Part shown: positions 15,712 through 23,898 of the stretch, piece by piece
Position numbering within the stretch: position 1 is the stretch's first letter
Layout: each line of letters starts with the position of its first letter
Assembly (NCBI GenBank): GCA_009775225.1
Contig: VSPE01000028.1
Coordinates: 1 to 28,174 of the forward strand
DNA from: Muribaculaceae bacterium
GTDB taxonomy: Bacteria; Bacteroidota; Bacteroidia; Bacteroidales; Muribaculaceae
Direction of reading: 5' to 3'
DNA: 28,174 nt
Position numbers and translations under genes: made by a program
Notes under the pieces: model-generated
What the model saw: the letters and a program-made list of their open reading frames with translations, nothing else
The model's database searches: none
What the model was told of the DNA's origin: nothing

Positions 15712-16906
15712 TGATGCTGAATATAAAGCCTGTCTGGTGTCGGCCGAAGCCGAGGTCGAGGCGTATGTTTACTCTTTTCTTAAATTCCCAGCGGTAGCCG
15801 ATGCCGTAGTTCGGCAGCACCTTGCGCCAGCGTATATCCGAGAACTTGGGGAATACCGTTCCGGCACCTACCCAAAGAGCGAGACCGTTGCGGCGCCATA
15901 TGTGCTGTCGCAGTTCCAGACACACGTCAATCTCCGATTTGTCGCGGTAGCGGCCTTCGTAATATCCGCGCATAGTATAGCTTCCGCCGAGTGTGGAGAG
16001 CAGGCTCCAGGGCGTGTTTCCGTAGGTGAGGCGGCTGTGAAGCTGGAACGCAAGTGTGGCGTCGCGCCATACATGCCGGTAGTAGTTGAATGTGAGTTCT
16101 GTAAGCGAGAAGGCGTATCTGTTGGCGAGAAAGCGCGGGTTAAAACGCTGGTCAAGTCTTATGAACAGACCTTTGAAAGCGTTTGTGAGGATGTCGCGGG
16201 TATCGTATTGTACGGTGAAGCCCACGCCGACATTTAAGGTGCGGTCGGCCTGTCCTTCCCATAGCCATGGCTTGTCCTGCTTTCGCGCGTTAGTGTAGTC
16301 GAAGCTCGCAAATGGGCCGATGAAAAATGAGGGTGCCAGACGCCATACGTAGCTTACGGTGGCCTGTGAGTTGAGATATTTGTAGTCGGATTCGTTGTCG
16401 TCGTTCACATCCATGTCGTATCCGATGCCCCAGAACTTCGACTTTACGGAAGATATGTTTATGTCGTAGTGCAGCCGGGCTTTGTCGTGCGGGAAAATGT
16501 TTGTGCCGCGGATGCCGAGTTTGAAGAACATGCTCGTGGTGGCATCGAGATATATCGCGACGTCGGACTGCGGCGTGGCGACAGTATCTGTGCGGTATAT
16601 GCCTGCGGCGACGACTCCGACGCCGAACTTGGTATCGGAGGAGTAGTGCGGGCCTCCGATTACGCTGAAATCGAATTTCTTGTTTTTCTTGGGTTTGTTC
16701 GATTCGTTGAAATACGCTATGATTTTTTCGATTATATTCTTTTTCGGCTTCACATTGTGTATGTCGGCGAAGCCTGCGGTGTCGATGTAGAGAGCCGGGG
16801 TGGGAAAATGTGTCGAGATAGTCGCCGTATCCGGCGACTCTGGAGAAGCCGGGTATGCAGCGAGTGCTACAGTGATGAATAATATGCAGGCTATAATGTG
16901 ACGCAT
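15698..16906 (-). CDS. Omp85-type (BamA/TamA-like) outer-membrane barrel without POTRA domains
   Basis: After a signal peptide (MRHIIACILFITVALAAYPA) and a Lys-rich linker (KPKKNIIEKIIAYFNESNK), the protein enters a barrel with Omp85 surface-antigen features: GGPHYSSDTKFGVGVVAAG, YNxR-type strand GYDMDVNDDNESDYKYL, GFTVQYDTRDILTNAFKG with the conserved DxRD-xxxxPxxG-like motif, LGGSYTMRGYYEGRYRD with an RGY motif as in the Omp85 lid loop, and a last strand closing in Phe. At 402 residues it is only a barrel; no POTRA repeats fit before it, so it is a short relative rather than BamA itself. It overlaps the phosphoethanolamine transferase gene. A role in envelope assembly or lipid transfer is possible but unproven. 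Confidence 0.8.
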   Translation of the reverse strand: MRHIIACILFITVALAAYPASPESPDTATISTHFPTPALYIDTAGFADIHNVKPKKNIIEKIIAYFNESNKPKKNKKFDFSVIGGPHYSSDTKFGVGVVAAGIYRTDTVATPQSDVAIYLDATTSMFFKLGIRGTNIFPHDKARLHYDINISSVKSKFWGIGYDMDVNDDNESDYKYLNSQATVSYVWRLAPSFFIGPFASFDYTNARKQDKPWLWEGQADRTLNVGVGFTVQYDTRDILTNAFKGLFIRLDQRFNPRFLANRYAFSLTELTFNYYRHVWRDATLAFQLHSRLTYGNTPWSLLSTLGGSYTMRGYYEGRYRDKSEIDVCLELRQHIWRRNGLALWVGAGTVFPKFSDIRWRKVLPNYGIGYRWEFKKRVNIRLDLGFGRHQTGFIFSINEAF

Positions 16907-16918
16907 TTTCAGATTACC

Positions 16919-16950
16919 TTTGTATTATTAACAAAAAAGATGTAACTTTG
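16919..16950 (+). promoter_or_regulatory. Promoter of menD-menB
   Basis: TTTG (16919-16922), a 20-nt spacer and TAACTTTG (16943-16950) form a full Bacteroidota promoter 50 nt before the menD ATG. An 8-bp inverted repeat TTAACAAA (16928-16935)/TTTGTTAA (16947-16954) straddles the -7 box and could be an operator. A second TACCTTTG box at 16915-16922 overlaps the -33 element. The opposite-strand promoter for the Omp85-type gene was not clear. Confidence 0.72.
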
Positions 16951-16999
16951 TTAACCCTATCAATAAAAATGACTTCGGAAATTCTTCGGTCTGCATAAT

Positions 17000-18571
17000 A
17001 TGGAATTTATAGACAAACCTACGGCTCAGTTGCTTGCCGAACTGCTTGCTGCCGCAGGCGTGCGGCACGTTGTGGTGTCGCCAGGCTCGCGTTGCGCGCC
17101 CCTGGTGCTGATTCTTTCCCGCAGCGGCAATTTCGACCTGAAGGTGATTATCGACGAGCGTTCGGCTTCATTCGCGGGGCTTGGCATGGCTCTCGCATCG
17201 GGGGAGCCGACGGCTCTTGTGTGCACCTCCGGCTCGGCGGTGCTGAACTATGCGCCGGCGCTCGCCGAGGCTTACTATCGCCGCGTGCCGCTGATAGCCG
17301 TTTCGGCCGACCGCCCCGCCGATATGGTGGATATACGCGACAGCCAGACCATACGACAGCCCGGAGCATTGGCCGCAGTGGTGCGGTGCTGCGTGGATAT
17401 ACCCGATGTGCGCACCGAAAGGGAGCTGCGCTTTGCCAACCGCCGCATCAATGATGCCTTAAATGCCGCAACAGGGCGCATAGCCGGGCCTGTGCATATA
17501 AACATGCAGTTCGACGCGCCTCTGACACCTGTGGCAGCTGAACTTCCGCGCACATATTCCTGCCGTATGCCGGTGATAATTCCACCGTCGCCTCCGCGTC
17601 TCGATGAGTTTATGGCTACTATAGCGCCCGATGCAAGGGTGCTGATACTTGCAGGCGGCAGCCGCCCGACGGCATCGCTTGCGGCTGTTGTGGCGAAGTT
17701 GGCGGCAGAGGGCCACATGGCCATGTTTGCCGAAGCGCAGGCCAATATGCACGATGTGCAGGGCTTCTTCAACCCCAAGCCCGACTACAGCGCGCTTCCG
17801 GCACCAGACATCGTGGTGACACTGGGTGGCAGTCTTTGCTCAGCCTCGCTCAAGAGCTACCTGCGTTCGCTTAAGAGCCTTCGGCACATCTCCCCGGGCT
17901 ACGACGATAATCTCAACGATACGTTCGGCGCCAGGTTCGAGGCTGTCGAGTGCGATGAGGCTGGTTTTATGAGCGCTCTTGCCGCGCGAGTACACGGCGA
18001 CAGCAGTTTCGTACGAGCATGGAGCGAAGCCTTGGGTGGCGAGCATAGCGGATGCAGCACGGTAAGTGCCACTATCGCTGAGCTTGCAGCGCGTATGCCC
18101 GATGCCGACTTCCACTTCAGCAACGGGATGTCGGTGCGCTATGCCCAGACGGTGCGCTTCGGGCGCTCCAACAGGGTTGAGGCCAATCGCGGAGTGAGCG
18201 GCATTGAAGGAGCCACATCCACGGCTATAGGCTATGCCATGCTGTCGGATAAGCCTGTGGTGCTTGTGAGCGGCGATATGAGCGCGGCCTACGACATAGG
18301 GGCTTTTGCCACGGAGGGCATACCGGGGCATTTCAAGATGCTGATAGCCGACAATGGCGGCGGCGACATCTTCCGAGCCGTACGCACCACACGCGGACTG
18401 CCCGAGACGGAGCGTTTTTTTGCCACACCTCCGCGCCTGCCGCTGGAGGCGCTTGCGGCGGCCTACGGCTTCAGGCTCTGCGACAATCTTGATGATTTTA
18501 TAAACAGCAAAGACGCGCCGGCCATTTTCCGGCTGGAAGTGGCGCCGGGCGATGCAAACAACATAATATGA
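17000..18571 (+). CDS. menD: 2-succinyl-5-enolpyruvyl-6-hydroxy-3-cyclohexene-1-carboxylate synthase
   Basis: MenD is a thiamine diphosphate enzyme that joins 2-oxoglutarate and isochorismate in menaquinone synthesis. The 523-residue protein shows VVSPGSRCAPLVLIL (24-38), the catalytic Glu in IDERSASFAGLGMAL, TSGSAVLNYAPALAEAYY, and SADRPADMVDIRDSQTIRQ. The C-terminal cofactor site is SGDMSAAYDIGAF with DNGGGDIF. It is a little shorter than the roughly 550 residues usual for the family; no domain is missing. It has its own promoter and stands three nucleotides before menB. No menF, menC or menE lies in the window, although these often cluster with menD and menB in Bacteroidota. Confidence 0.95.
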   Translation: MEFIDKPTAQLLAELLAAAGVRHVVVSPGSRCAPLVLILSRSGNFDLKVIIDERSASFAGLGMALASGEPTALVCTSGSAVLNYAPALAEAYYRRVPLIAVSADRPADMVDIRDSQTIRQPGALAAVVRCCVDIPDVRTERELRFANRRINDALNAATGRIAGPVHINMQFDAPLTPVAAELPRTYSCRMPVIIPPSPPRLDEFMATIAPDARVLILAGGSRPTASLAAVVAKLAAEGHMAMFAEAQANMHDVQGFFNPKPDYSALPAPDIVVTLGGSLCSASLKSYLRSLKSLRHISPGYDDNLNDTFGARFEAVECDEAGFMSALAARVHGDSSFVRAWSEALGGEHSGCSTVSATIAELAARMPDADFHFSNGMSVRYAQTVRFGRSNRVEANRGVSGIEGATSTAIGYAMLSDKPVVLVSGDMSAAYDIGAFATEGIPGHFKMLIADNGGGDIFRAVRTTRGLPETERFFATPPRLPLEALAAAYGFRLCDNLDDFINSKDAPAIFRLEVAPGDANNII

Positions 18572-18574
18572 TAT

Positions 18575-19408
18575 ATGGAAAGTAATACACAGCGCCGGTG
18601 GGCGACTATCAAGGAGTACTCCGACATACTCTTCGAATTTTACGAAGGCATAGCAAAGATAACAATTAACCGGCCGGAGGTGTATAATGCCTTCCGCCCT
18701 CAGACGAACGCGCAAATACTCGAAGCTCTCGACTATTGCCGCGATACTCCCTCCGTACGCGTGGTGGTGCTTACCGGCGCGGGCGACAAGGCTTTCTGCT
18801 CGGGCGGCGACCAGCACTATAAATCGCGTGGCGGCTACCGTGACGCCGACGGCACTCCGCGCCTCAATGTGCTCGACATACACAAGGCAATACGCTCGCT
18901 TGTGAAGCCTGTGATAGCTATGGTAAACGGCTATGCTATCGGCGGCGGCAACGTGCTGCAGGTGGTGTGCGACCTTTCGATAGCATCAGAAAACGCACGC
19001 TTCGGTCAGACGGGCCCCAAGGTAGGCAGCTTCGATGCCGGCTTCGGCTCGTCGTACCTGGCGCGTTGCGTAGGCCAGAAGAAGGCCCGCGAGATATGGT
19101 TCCTTTGCCGCCAGTATACCGCGCAGGAGGCTCTCGAGATGGGTATGGTAAACAAGGTTGTGCCCTTCGACCGTCTCGAGGACGAGGTGGTGGAATGGTG
19201 CCAGACCATAATCAAACGCAGTCCGTTCGCTGTGCGCATGATAAAGCGCGCCCTCAATGCGGAGCTTGACGGGCAGCACGGTCTTATGGAGTTTGCGGGC
19301 GATGCCACCCTCATGTACTATCTTATGGACGAGGCACAGGAGGGCGCACAGGCGTTTTTGGAGAAGCGCGACCCCGATTTCGACAAATTTCCTCAGTTCC
19401 CCGGTTAA
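18575..19408 (+). CDS. menB: 1,4-dihydroxy-2-naphthoyl-CoA synthase
   Basis: MenB closes the second ring of the naphthoquinone head group by converting o-succinylbenzoyl-CoA. The 277-residue length is normal. Crotonase-fold motifs are clear: EGIAKITINRPEVYNAFRP, the oxyanion-hole segments FCSGGDQHYKSRGGY and NGYAIGGGNVLQVVCDLSIAS, then GQTGPKVGSFDAGFGSSYLAR, which is characteristic of MenB among crotonases. The C-terminal EGAQAFLEKRDPDFDKFPQ is also typical. It follows menD after three nucleotides, so the two are translated from one message. Confidence 0.97.
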   Translation: MESNTQRRWATIKEYSDILFEFYEGIAKITINRPEVYNAFRPQTNAQILEALDYCRDTPSVRVVVLTGAGDKAFCSGGDQHYKSRGGYRDADGTPRLNVLDIHKAIRSLVKPVIAMVNGYAIGGGNVLQVVCDLSIASENARFGQTGPKVGSFDAGFGSSYLARCVGQKKAREIWFLCRQYTAQEALEMGMVNKVVPFDRLEDEVVEWCQTIIKRSPFAVRMIKRALNAELDGQHGLMEFAGDATLMYYLMDEAQEGAQAFLEKRDPDFDKFPQFPG

Positions 19409-19465
19409 CAAGAGCAGCCACGAGTTTGTTTTAGCTCTATAACGATGTTTTCAACAATCTTTATT

Positions 19466-20245
19466 ATGGAGAATACCAATATACGTCCGCTAATTCTTAT
19501 AAGCAACGACGACAGCATAGACGCCCCCGGCATACATCACCTCGCGCGAACAGTCCGCTCCATGGGCGATGTGATAGTCGTGGCTCCCGCACATCCGCAC
19601 TCGGGCCAGTCGGCCGCGCTCACCGTTGGCTCGCCGCTGCGAATATCGGAGAAGCCATGCGACATAGAGAGTGTGCGCATGTTTACGGTGACAGGTACGC
19701 CTGTGGACTGTATCAAGCTCGGCCTTCACGCCATTGTCCCGCGCAAGCCCGACCTTGTACTCGCGGGAATAAACCATGGCTCGAACTCGGGAGTTAACGT
19801 GACTTATTCGGGCACAATGGGCGCGGTGCTCGAGGCTTGTCTTGAGGGTATACCTGCTGTAGGCTTCTCGTTGCTTCACCACTCGATAAAGGCTGATTTC
19901 ACACTTTCGACAGCTTTTGTGGCCGACATCACCGCGAAGGTACTTTCTGGGGGACTTCCCAAGGGAATTTGTCTGAATGTAAATATTCCGGCAAAGGTAA
20001 TTCCCGAGGGCATAAAGGTGTGCCGCGCCGCGCGCGGGCGGTGGACAGACGAGTACAAGCGCTATCTCGACCCGCTCGGAGTGCCTTTCTACTGGCTTAC
20101 CGGTCATTTTGTGAATGAAGAGCCTGATGCCGACGATACCGACGAATTCTGGCTCACACGTCGCTATGTGACAGTGGTGCCCGTGGCTGCCGACCAGTCG
20201 GATACCGAGGCTGTGAAAACTCTTGCGTCGCGTTTTGAGGCGTGA
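19466..20245 (+). CDS. surE: 5'/3'-nucleotidase SurE
   Basis: SurE is a metal-dependent phosphatase of nucleoside monophosphates in the cytoplasm. Motifs: PLILISNDDSIDAPGI near the N terminus with the two metal-binding Asp, HSGQSAALTVGSPLR with the metal-ligand Ser, GTPVDCIKLGLH, and GINHGSNSGVNVTYSGTMGAVLEA with the ligand Asn. The usual N-D-D-G is N-D-D-S here, a small but unusual change next to the metal site. An upstream in-frame ATG at 19445 would add seven residues; the later ATG gives a start closer to the family, where the NDD motif lies near residue 7. It follows menB by 57 nt and is likely the last gene of the menD-menB-surE unit, closed by the terminator at 20264. Confidence 0.94.
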   Translation: MENTNIRPLILISNDDSIDAPGIHHLARTVRSMGDVIVVAPAHPHSGQSAALTVGSPLRISEKPCDIESVRMFTVTGTPVDCIKLGLHAIVPRKPDLVLAGINHGSNSGVNVTYSGTMGAVLEACLEGIPAVGFSLLHHSIKADFTLSTAFVADITAKVLSGGLPKGICLNVNIPAKVIPEGIKVCRAARGRWTDEYKRYLDPLGVPFYWLTGHFVNEEPDADDTDEFWLTRRYVTVVPVAADQSDTEAVKTLASRFEA

Positions 20246-20263
20246 ACCATAAAGGATAATTTG

Positions 20264-20306
20264 CTCCCGCCACGATTAAAGGCTATCGTGGCGGGAGTAT
20301 TGTTTT
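20264..20306 (+). terminator. Strong hairpin terminator after surE
   Basis: CTCCCGCCACGAT (20264-20276) and ATCGTGGCGGGAG (20285-20297) form a perfect 13-bp stem with an 8-nt loop, followed by TATTGTTTTT on the plus strand. It lies 18 nt after the surE stop. Confidence 0.9.
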
Positions 20307-20378
20307 TCTGTGGATAACCAATTTTACCTGCAAGCCTACCATTATGGCGTAATGTGGCGGAAATATGAATTTTTGTCT

Positions 20379-20386
20379 TACCTTTG
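20379..20386 (+). promoter_or_regulatory. Candidate -7 element for the AraC-type gene
   Basis: TACCTTTG matches TAnnTTTG and lies 29 nt before the ATG at 20416. Its position downstream of the earlier in-frame ATG (20365) argues for the later start. The -33 region (TGTGG near 20353) is weak. Confidence 0.55.
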
Positions 20387-20415
20387 CGGCAAGCCAATAT
20401 ATCAACCAAGAGTCA

Positions 20416-21330
20416 ATGACAGATATTTCGAATGACAAGAGCTGTGTTGTGCTGGACTGCGTGGACGCCTACAACAGGATGTACGGTATCGGTACGCGGC
20501 ATCCGCAGGTGTCGGTGATAGACCTCAAGGATGTTCCTGTGCGAGTGAACAATGTGCGTCTGCACTACGGGCTGTATGCTCTTTTCCTGAAGAACGGCAG
20601 TGGTTGCGTTGTGCGATACGGTCGCCGCAAATACGACTATCAGGCGGGTACTGTGGTGAGTTTCTCACCGGGGCAGACTATAGATGTGGAGATTGCCGAA
20701 GGTGAGATTTCGCATGACGTGAGGGGCATACTGTTTCATCCCGACCTTATATACGGCACTCCTTTGGGCCGAAAAATATCGGCGTTCGAGTTTTTCGATT
20801 ACTCACAGATGGAGGCTTTGCACTTGTCGGATGCGGAGCGTGCGGTTTTTATCAGCTGTCTGTCGAATATCGACAAGGAGCTTGACCACCCGGTAGACAG
20901 TCATTCGTCGGCTGTGATATGCGCCAATATACAGCTGCTGCTTGAGTATCTCGACCGTTTTTACGACAGGCAGTTTATAACGCGCCATAAGGCAAACTGC
21001 GAGGTTGTGGCTCAGTTTGAGCGATTGCTGAAAGAGTATTATGAGTCAGATGCTGAAAAAGACGGCTTGCCTTCGGTGAGCTATTTTGCCTCACGGCTGT
21101 GCCTGTCGCCCAAGTATCTGAGCGAGCTGCTGAAATGCGAGACCGGCATGACGACCAAGGCGCTGATAACCCGGCACATGATAGATGTGGCCAAGCACTG
21201 CCTTGCGGTCTCCGATGACGATGTGAGCGAAATAGCCTATATGCTCGGTTTCCGCTATCCGGCTCATTTCTCGCGGATGTTCAAGCGGATAACGGGCCAA
21301 AGCCCGTCGGAGTTCCGCGAGCGGTCGTAG
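20416..21330 (+). CDS. AraC-family transcriptional regulator
   Basis: The 304-residue protein has an N-terminal sensor part that looks cupin-like (LHYGLYALFLKNGSGCVVRYGRRKYDY, GTVVSFSPGQTIDVEI) and a C-terminal double helix-turn-helix domain. That domain includes SYFASRLCLSPKYLSELLKCETGMTTKALI and the second-helix signature VSEIAYMLGFRYPAHFSRMFKRITGQSPSEFR, which defines the AraC/XylS DNA-binding family. The ligand is not evident. The start at 20416 is chosen over 20365 because a promoter-like TACCTTTG lies between them. Its 3' end faces the end of the GLPGLI operon with only 19 bp between, so it may regulate that operon, though genomic closeness alone does not prove it. Confidence 0.9.
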   Translation: MTDISNDKSCVVLDCVDAYNRMYGIGTRHPQVSVIDLKDVPVRVNNVRLHYGLYALFLKNGSGCVVRYGRRKYDYQAGTVVSFSPGQTIDVEIAEGEISHDVRGILFHPDLIYGTPLGRKISAFEFFDYSQMEALHLSDAERAVFISCLSNIDKELDHPVDSHSSAVICANIQLLLEYLDRFYDRQFITRHKANCEVVAQFERLLKEYYESDAEKDGLPSVSYFASRLCLSPKYLSELLKCETGMTTKALITRHMIDVAKHCLAVSDDDVSEIAYMLGFRYPAHFSRMFKRITGQSPSEFRERS

Positions 21331-21349
21331 AGAGCCTGCGCCCCTGCTT

Positions 21350-22189
21350 TCAGTCGGCGTAGTCCGGCTCTATGGCATATTTTGCGACGTTGTATTTCGG
21401 TCTGTCGGAGATGTTGTATTCAAATTTTACGGAGCCGTTGTGCCTGGCGCTTATATATGCTTCGCGGTTGTTGAGAAAATGTTCGTCCTGAGCCAATGCC
21501 TTTTTGCGGTCGGCTTTCTGATAGTTTTCCGCAGAGTACATGGCGGATAGCTTGCGGTCGGTCTTTTCGATGCCTGTCGCTGTGAATACAAATCCCGTTT
21601 CGGCCGAGGCTTTGAGGATTAGACCGGGCAGCCCGTGCAACTTCCATGGGCCGAACGATACGGGAATATCGGGTGTGAACCAGGCTTTCCAATGACGTCC
21701 GTGGTAATCGGTCTCCGCGAGGATGCACTCGAAGCCCATTATGTTTTGCACGGAGTCGCCAATCGACCATTGCATTTCGTCGAGTGGTTCGTCGTAATAC
21801 AATTGTTCGTCGCCGAACTTCGAGTAGTACCTGAGATTTCCGTCGCTGAGGTTTGAGAATACGTATGTATAGACTTTCTTTACCGGCCCTTTGCGCATGT
21901 CGATGCTTATGCTCCCGTCGGGCATCTGTGTCATACACGCAGCCATGATAATCTGCTGATACTGTTTCTTGCCTTCCGGGGTTGCCGACAGTGAGTCGGC
22001 CCACAGGCTGATGTCGTTGAAGTATTTCGCTTCGTTTGCGTTTGCGAGCAGAGTCATTTTTGTCGTGCTGAGTGAATCTGTTTCCCAGTTTCGGCGCTGC
22101 GAGTCGTAGCCGACAATTATGTCGGCGGACTGAGCGGTTGCGGTTATTGCCGTGAGGCACATCGAGAGGAATACAGGTGATACTTTCAT
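21350..22189 (-). CDS. GLPGLI-family exported protein (copy 1, operon-distal)
   Basis: The family is defined by the motif GLPGLI in proteins found almost only in Bacteroidota; biochemical function is not established. The 279-residue protein starts MKVSPVFLSMCLTAITATAQ, a signal peptide. Core landmarks in order: SLSATPEGKKQYQQI (67-80), KGPVKKVYTYVFSNL (100-114), DEMQWSIGDS (137-146), GFEC (152-155), ETDYHGRHWKAWFTPDIPV, GPWKLHGLPGLILKA with GLPGLI at 186-191, and EPDYAD at the C terminus. The start is one nucleotide beyond the stop of copy 2; the frame is open upstream to 22303, but that extension has no signal peptide. Copies 1 and 2 share a Cys in an A-[AS]-C segment that copies 3 and 4 lack. 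Confidence 0.85.
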   Translation of the reverse strand: MKVSPVFLSMCLTAITATAQSADIIVGYDSQRRNWETDSLSTTKMTLLANANEAKYFNDISLWADSLSATPEGKKQYQQIIMAACMTQMPDGSISIDMRKGPVKKVYTYVFSNLSDGNLRYYSKFGDEQLYYDEPLDEMQWSIGDSVQNIMGFECILAETDYHGRHWKAWFTPDIPVSFGPWKLHGLPGLILKASAETGFVFTATGIEKTDRKLSAMYSAENYQKADRKKALAQDEHFLNNREAYISARHNGSVKFEYNISDRPKYNVAKYAIEPDYAD

Positions 22190-22190
22190 A

Positions 22191-23054
22191 TTATTTCTTT
22201 TCTTTATAGTCGGGTTCAAGGCTGTGTTTTCTGGCATCATATATCGGGGCTGGGATTTCGTTTCCGGCGTCGTCGGTATATGTGATTTTGCCGACCCCAC
22301 CATTATTGGCTTTCAGTATGGCTTCCTTGTTGTTCTCAAAATATTCGTGGTTTGCCTGAGCTTTTTTGCGTTCTGTTTTTTTGTAATCGTCTTTAGAATA
22401 CATGGACGAAATAATTCTTGCGGTGTTCTGCAATCCTGTCGCGGCTAGAGAGAAGCCGCCGTCAGCTTCCGCTTTTAAAATCAGGCCGGGCAGTCCGCGC
22501 AGTTTCCACGGGCCGAATGGGAGCGGCAGGTCTGTTGTAAACCAAGCCTTCCAGTGTCTGCCATGATAATCCGATTCCGCCAACAGGCATTCATATCCGA
22601 GGACTGAGAGAGTGGAGTCGGGCGACAGTGACCATTGCATTTCATCGGCTGGTTCCGTATAAAACATCAGTTCGTCGCCCCACTTGTCGTAATGAGTGAT
22701 TGTTCCGGCTGCCATATTATTGAAAACGTAGGTATATACGTTCTTTACCGGGCCTTTTGTCAAGTCCCAGTATTCGTATCCTTCGGGGTCTTTGACAAGG
22801 CAGGAGGCGCGTATTATTTCATTGAGTTTTGCCTTTCCCTGAGGTGTGGCCGCCAATGAGTCGTTCCACAGGCTTATTTCGTTGAAGAACTTACATTCGG
22901 CACTATTCGCGAGCATGCTCATCTGTTTTGTTCGCGTGCCTCCCGAGACTCCTGGAACTGTGAAGTTGTAGCTGACAATGATGTCGGCCCGGCTCTGAGC
23001 CATTGAGGCTATTGCAGCAATGGCAGCGAGGATTGATGTGGCAAATCGGTTCAT
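22191..23054 (-). CDS. GLPGLI-family exported protein (copy 2)
   Basis: The 287-residue paralogue begins MNRFATSILAAIAAIASMAQ, a signal peptide nearly the same as that of copy 3 (MNRLSTSIFACLMAIAAMAQ), which points to recent tandem duplication. Landmarks: SLAATPQGKAKLNEI (67-80), KGPVKNVYTYVF (100-111), DEMQW (137-141), GYEC, ESDYHGRHWKAWFTTDLPL, GPWKLRGLPGLILKA with GLPGLI at 187-192, and LEPDYKEKK at the end. It starts four nucleotides after the stop of copy 3 and stops one nucleotide before copy 1, so all are read from one message. An upstream extension of the frame to 23129 lacks a signal peptide. No enzyme motif is visible. Confidence 0.85.
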   Translation of the reverse strand: MNRFATSILAAIAAIASMAQSRADIIVSYNFTVPGVSGGTRTKQMSMLANSAECKFFNEISLWNDSLAATPQGKAKLNEIIRASCLVKDPEGYEYWDLTKGPVKNVYTYVFNNMAAGTITHYDKWGDELMFYTEPADEMQWSLSPDSTLSVLGYECLLAESDYHGRHWKAWFTTDLPLPFGPWKLRGLPGLILKAEADGGFSLAATGLQNTARIISSMYSKDDYKKTERKKAQANHEYFENNKEAILKANNGGVGKITYTDDAGNEIPAPIYDARKHSLEPDYKEKK

Positions 23055-23058
23055 TCCT

Positions 23059-23898
23059 TCAATAATCTGTTTCCCAAGCTCTTTGTTCCCTGTCGAATTC
23101 AGGCAGGTTGGCCGGAGAGCCGTCGCCATTCATTTTTATGCCTTGTGCCCCCAGCATGCTTTCCAGATTGTTTTCATAATGCTCATGGTCGGCAAGAATT
23201 TGTTTTCGTTCGCCTTTGGCATAATCTTTTACGGAATATACCGCAGGTACTGCTTGTTTGGTAGAGCCGACTTCTGTTGCCTCAATTATAAATCTGTCGC
23301 CGGCTTCGGCTCTTAGAACCATACCCGGTAGACCGTGAAGTTTCCAAGGCCCTTCATGCACGGGAATTTCGGGCGAAAACCATGCAGTCCACTTACGGCC
23401 GTGGTAGTCGGTCTGAGCCATAATACATTCATATCCCAGGATATTTTTTGTGAGGTCGTTCGCGATAGTCCATTCCATTTCGGAGAAAGGCTCGTCGTAT
23501 TGCCATAATTCGCCGGCATTTAAGTCGTAGACCGTCATTTTTGCCTGCTCCGACTCTTTGGCGACGTATAGAAAATGTTTCTTTTCGGGGGCTAAGCCGA
23601 GTTTGCGGCCGTCGTATGTGACAGTGCCGTCAGGCTGTACCACACGCCATGCTTTCAATTGAATTTCGCGCAGTTTGGCTTTCCCCTCGGGTGTAGAGTT
23701 GCAGGAGTCGACATACTGGCTCATCTTATTGAAATAAAGAGACTTCGCAGGATTGGCGACAAGTGTCATTTTATGGGTATATGCGTTGCCCGAGTCGAAA
23801 TCACGGGTTGTGACATCGTATTCTACTACTACGTTTATCTGCGCCATTGCAGCGATTGCCATGAGGCATGCGAAGATTGAAGTGCTTAGTCGGTTCAT
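23059..23898 (-). CDS. GLPGLI-family exported protein (copy 3, variant motif GLPGMV)
   Basis: The 279-residue protein has a signal peptide ending near AMAQ20 and the family core: SCNSTPEGKAKLREI (65-79), KKHFLYVAK (106-114) in place of VYTYVF, SEMEW (139-143), GYEC, QTDYHGRKWTAWFSPEIPV, and GPWKLHGLPGMVLRA, where the signature reads GLPGMV at 189-194. The C terminus is WETDY. Its ATG overlaps the stop of the TonB-linked barrel gene by four nucleotides (ATGA), a sign of translational coupling with that receptor. Compared with copies 1 and 2, the mid-region Cys is absent (AWR instead of ASC). Confidence 0.87.
   Translation of the reverse strand: MNRLSTSIFACLMAIAAMAQINVVVEYDVTTRDFDSGNAYTHKMTLVANPAKSLYFNKMSQYVDSCNSTPEGKAKLREIQLKAWRVVQPDGTVTYDGRKLGLAPEKKHFLYVAKESEQAKMTVYDLNAGELWQYDEPFSEMEWTIANDLTKNILGYECIMAQTDYHGRKWTAWFSPEIPVHEGPWKLHGLPGMVLRAEAGDRFIIEATEVGSTKQAVPAVYSVKDYAKGERKQILADHEHYENNLESMLGAQGIKMNGDGSPANLPEFDREQRAWETDY

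Noticed and set aside
17840..18883. Minus-strand ORF opposite menD and menB
   Set aside because: It spans two well-conserved genes on the other strand, crosses their junction, and has no family features.
22190..22303. Upstream extension of GLPGLI copy 1 frame
   Set aside because: It overlaps the end of copy 2 and would bury the signal peptide starting at 22189. The same reasoning removes 23055-23129 for copy 2.
21350..23898. GLPGLI proteins as precursors of a modified peptide
   Set aside because: They are 280-290-residue exported proteins with a conserved folded core, and no modifying enzyme, protease or peptide exporter is nearby.
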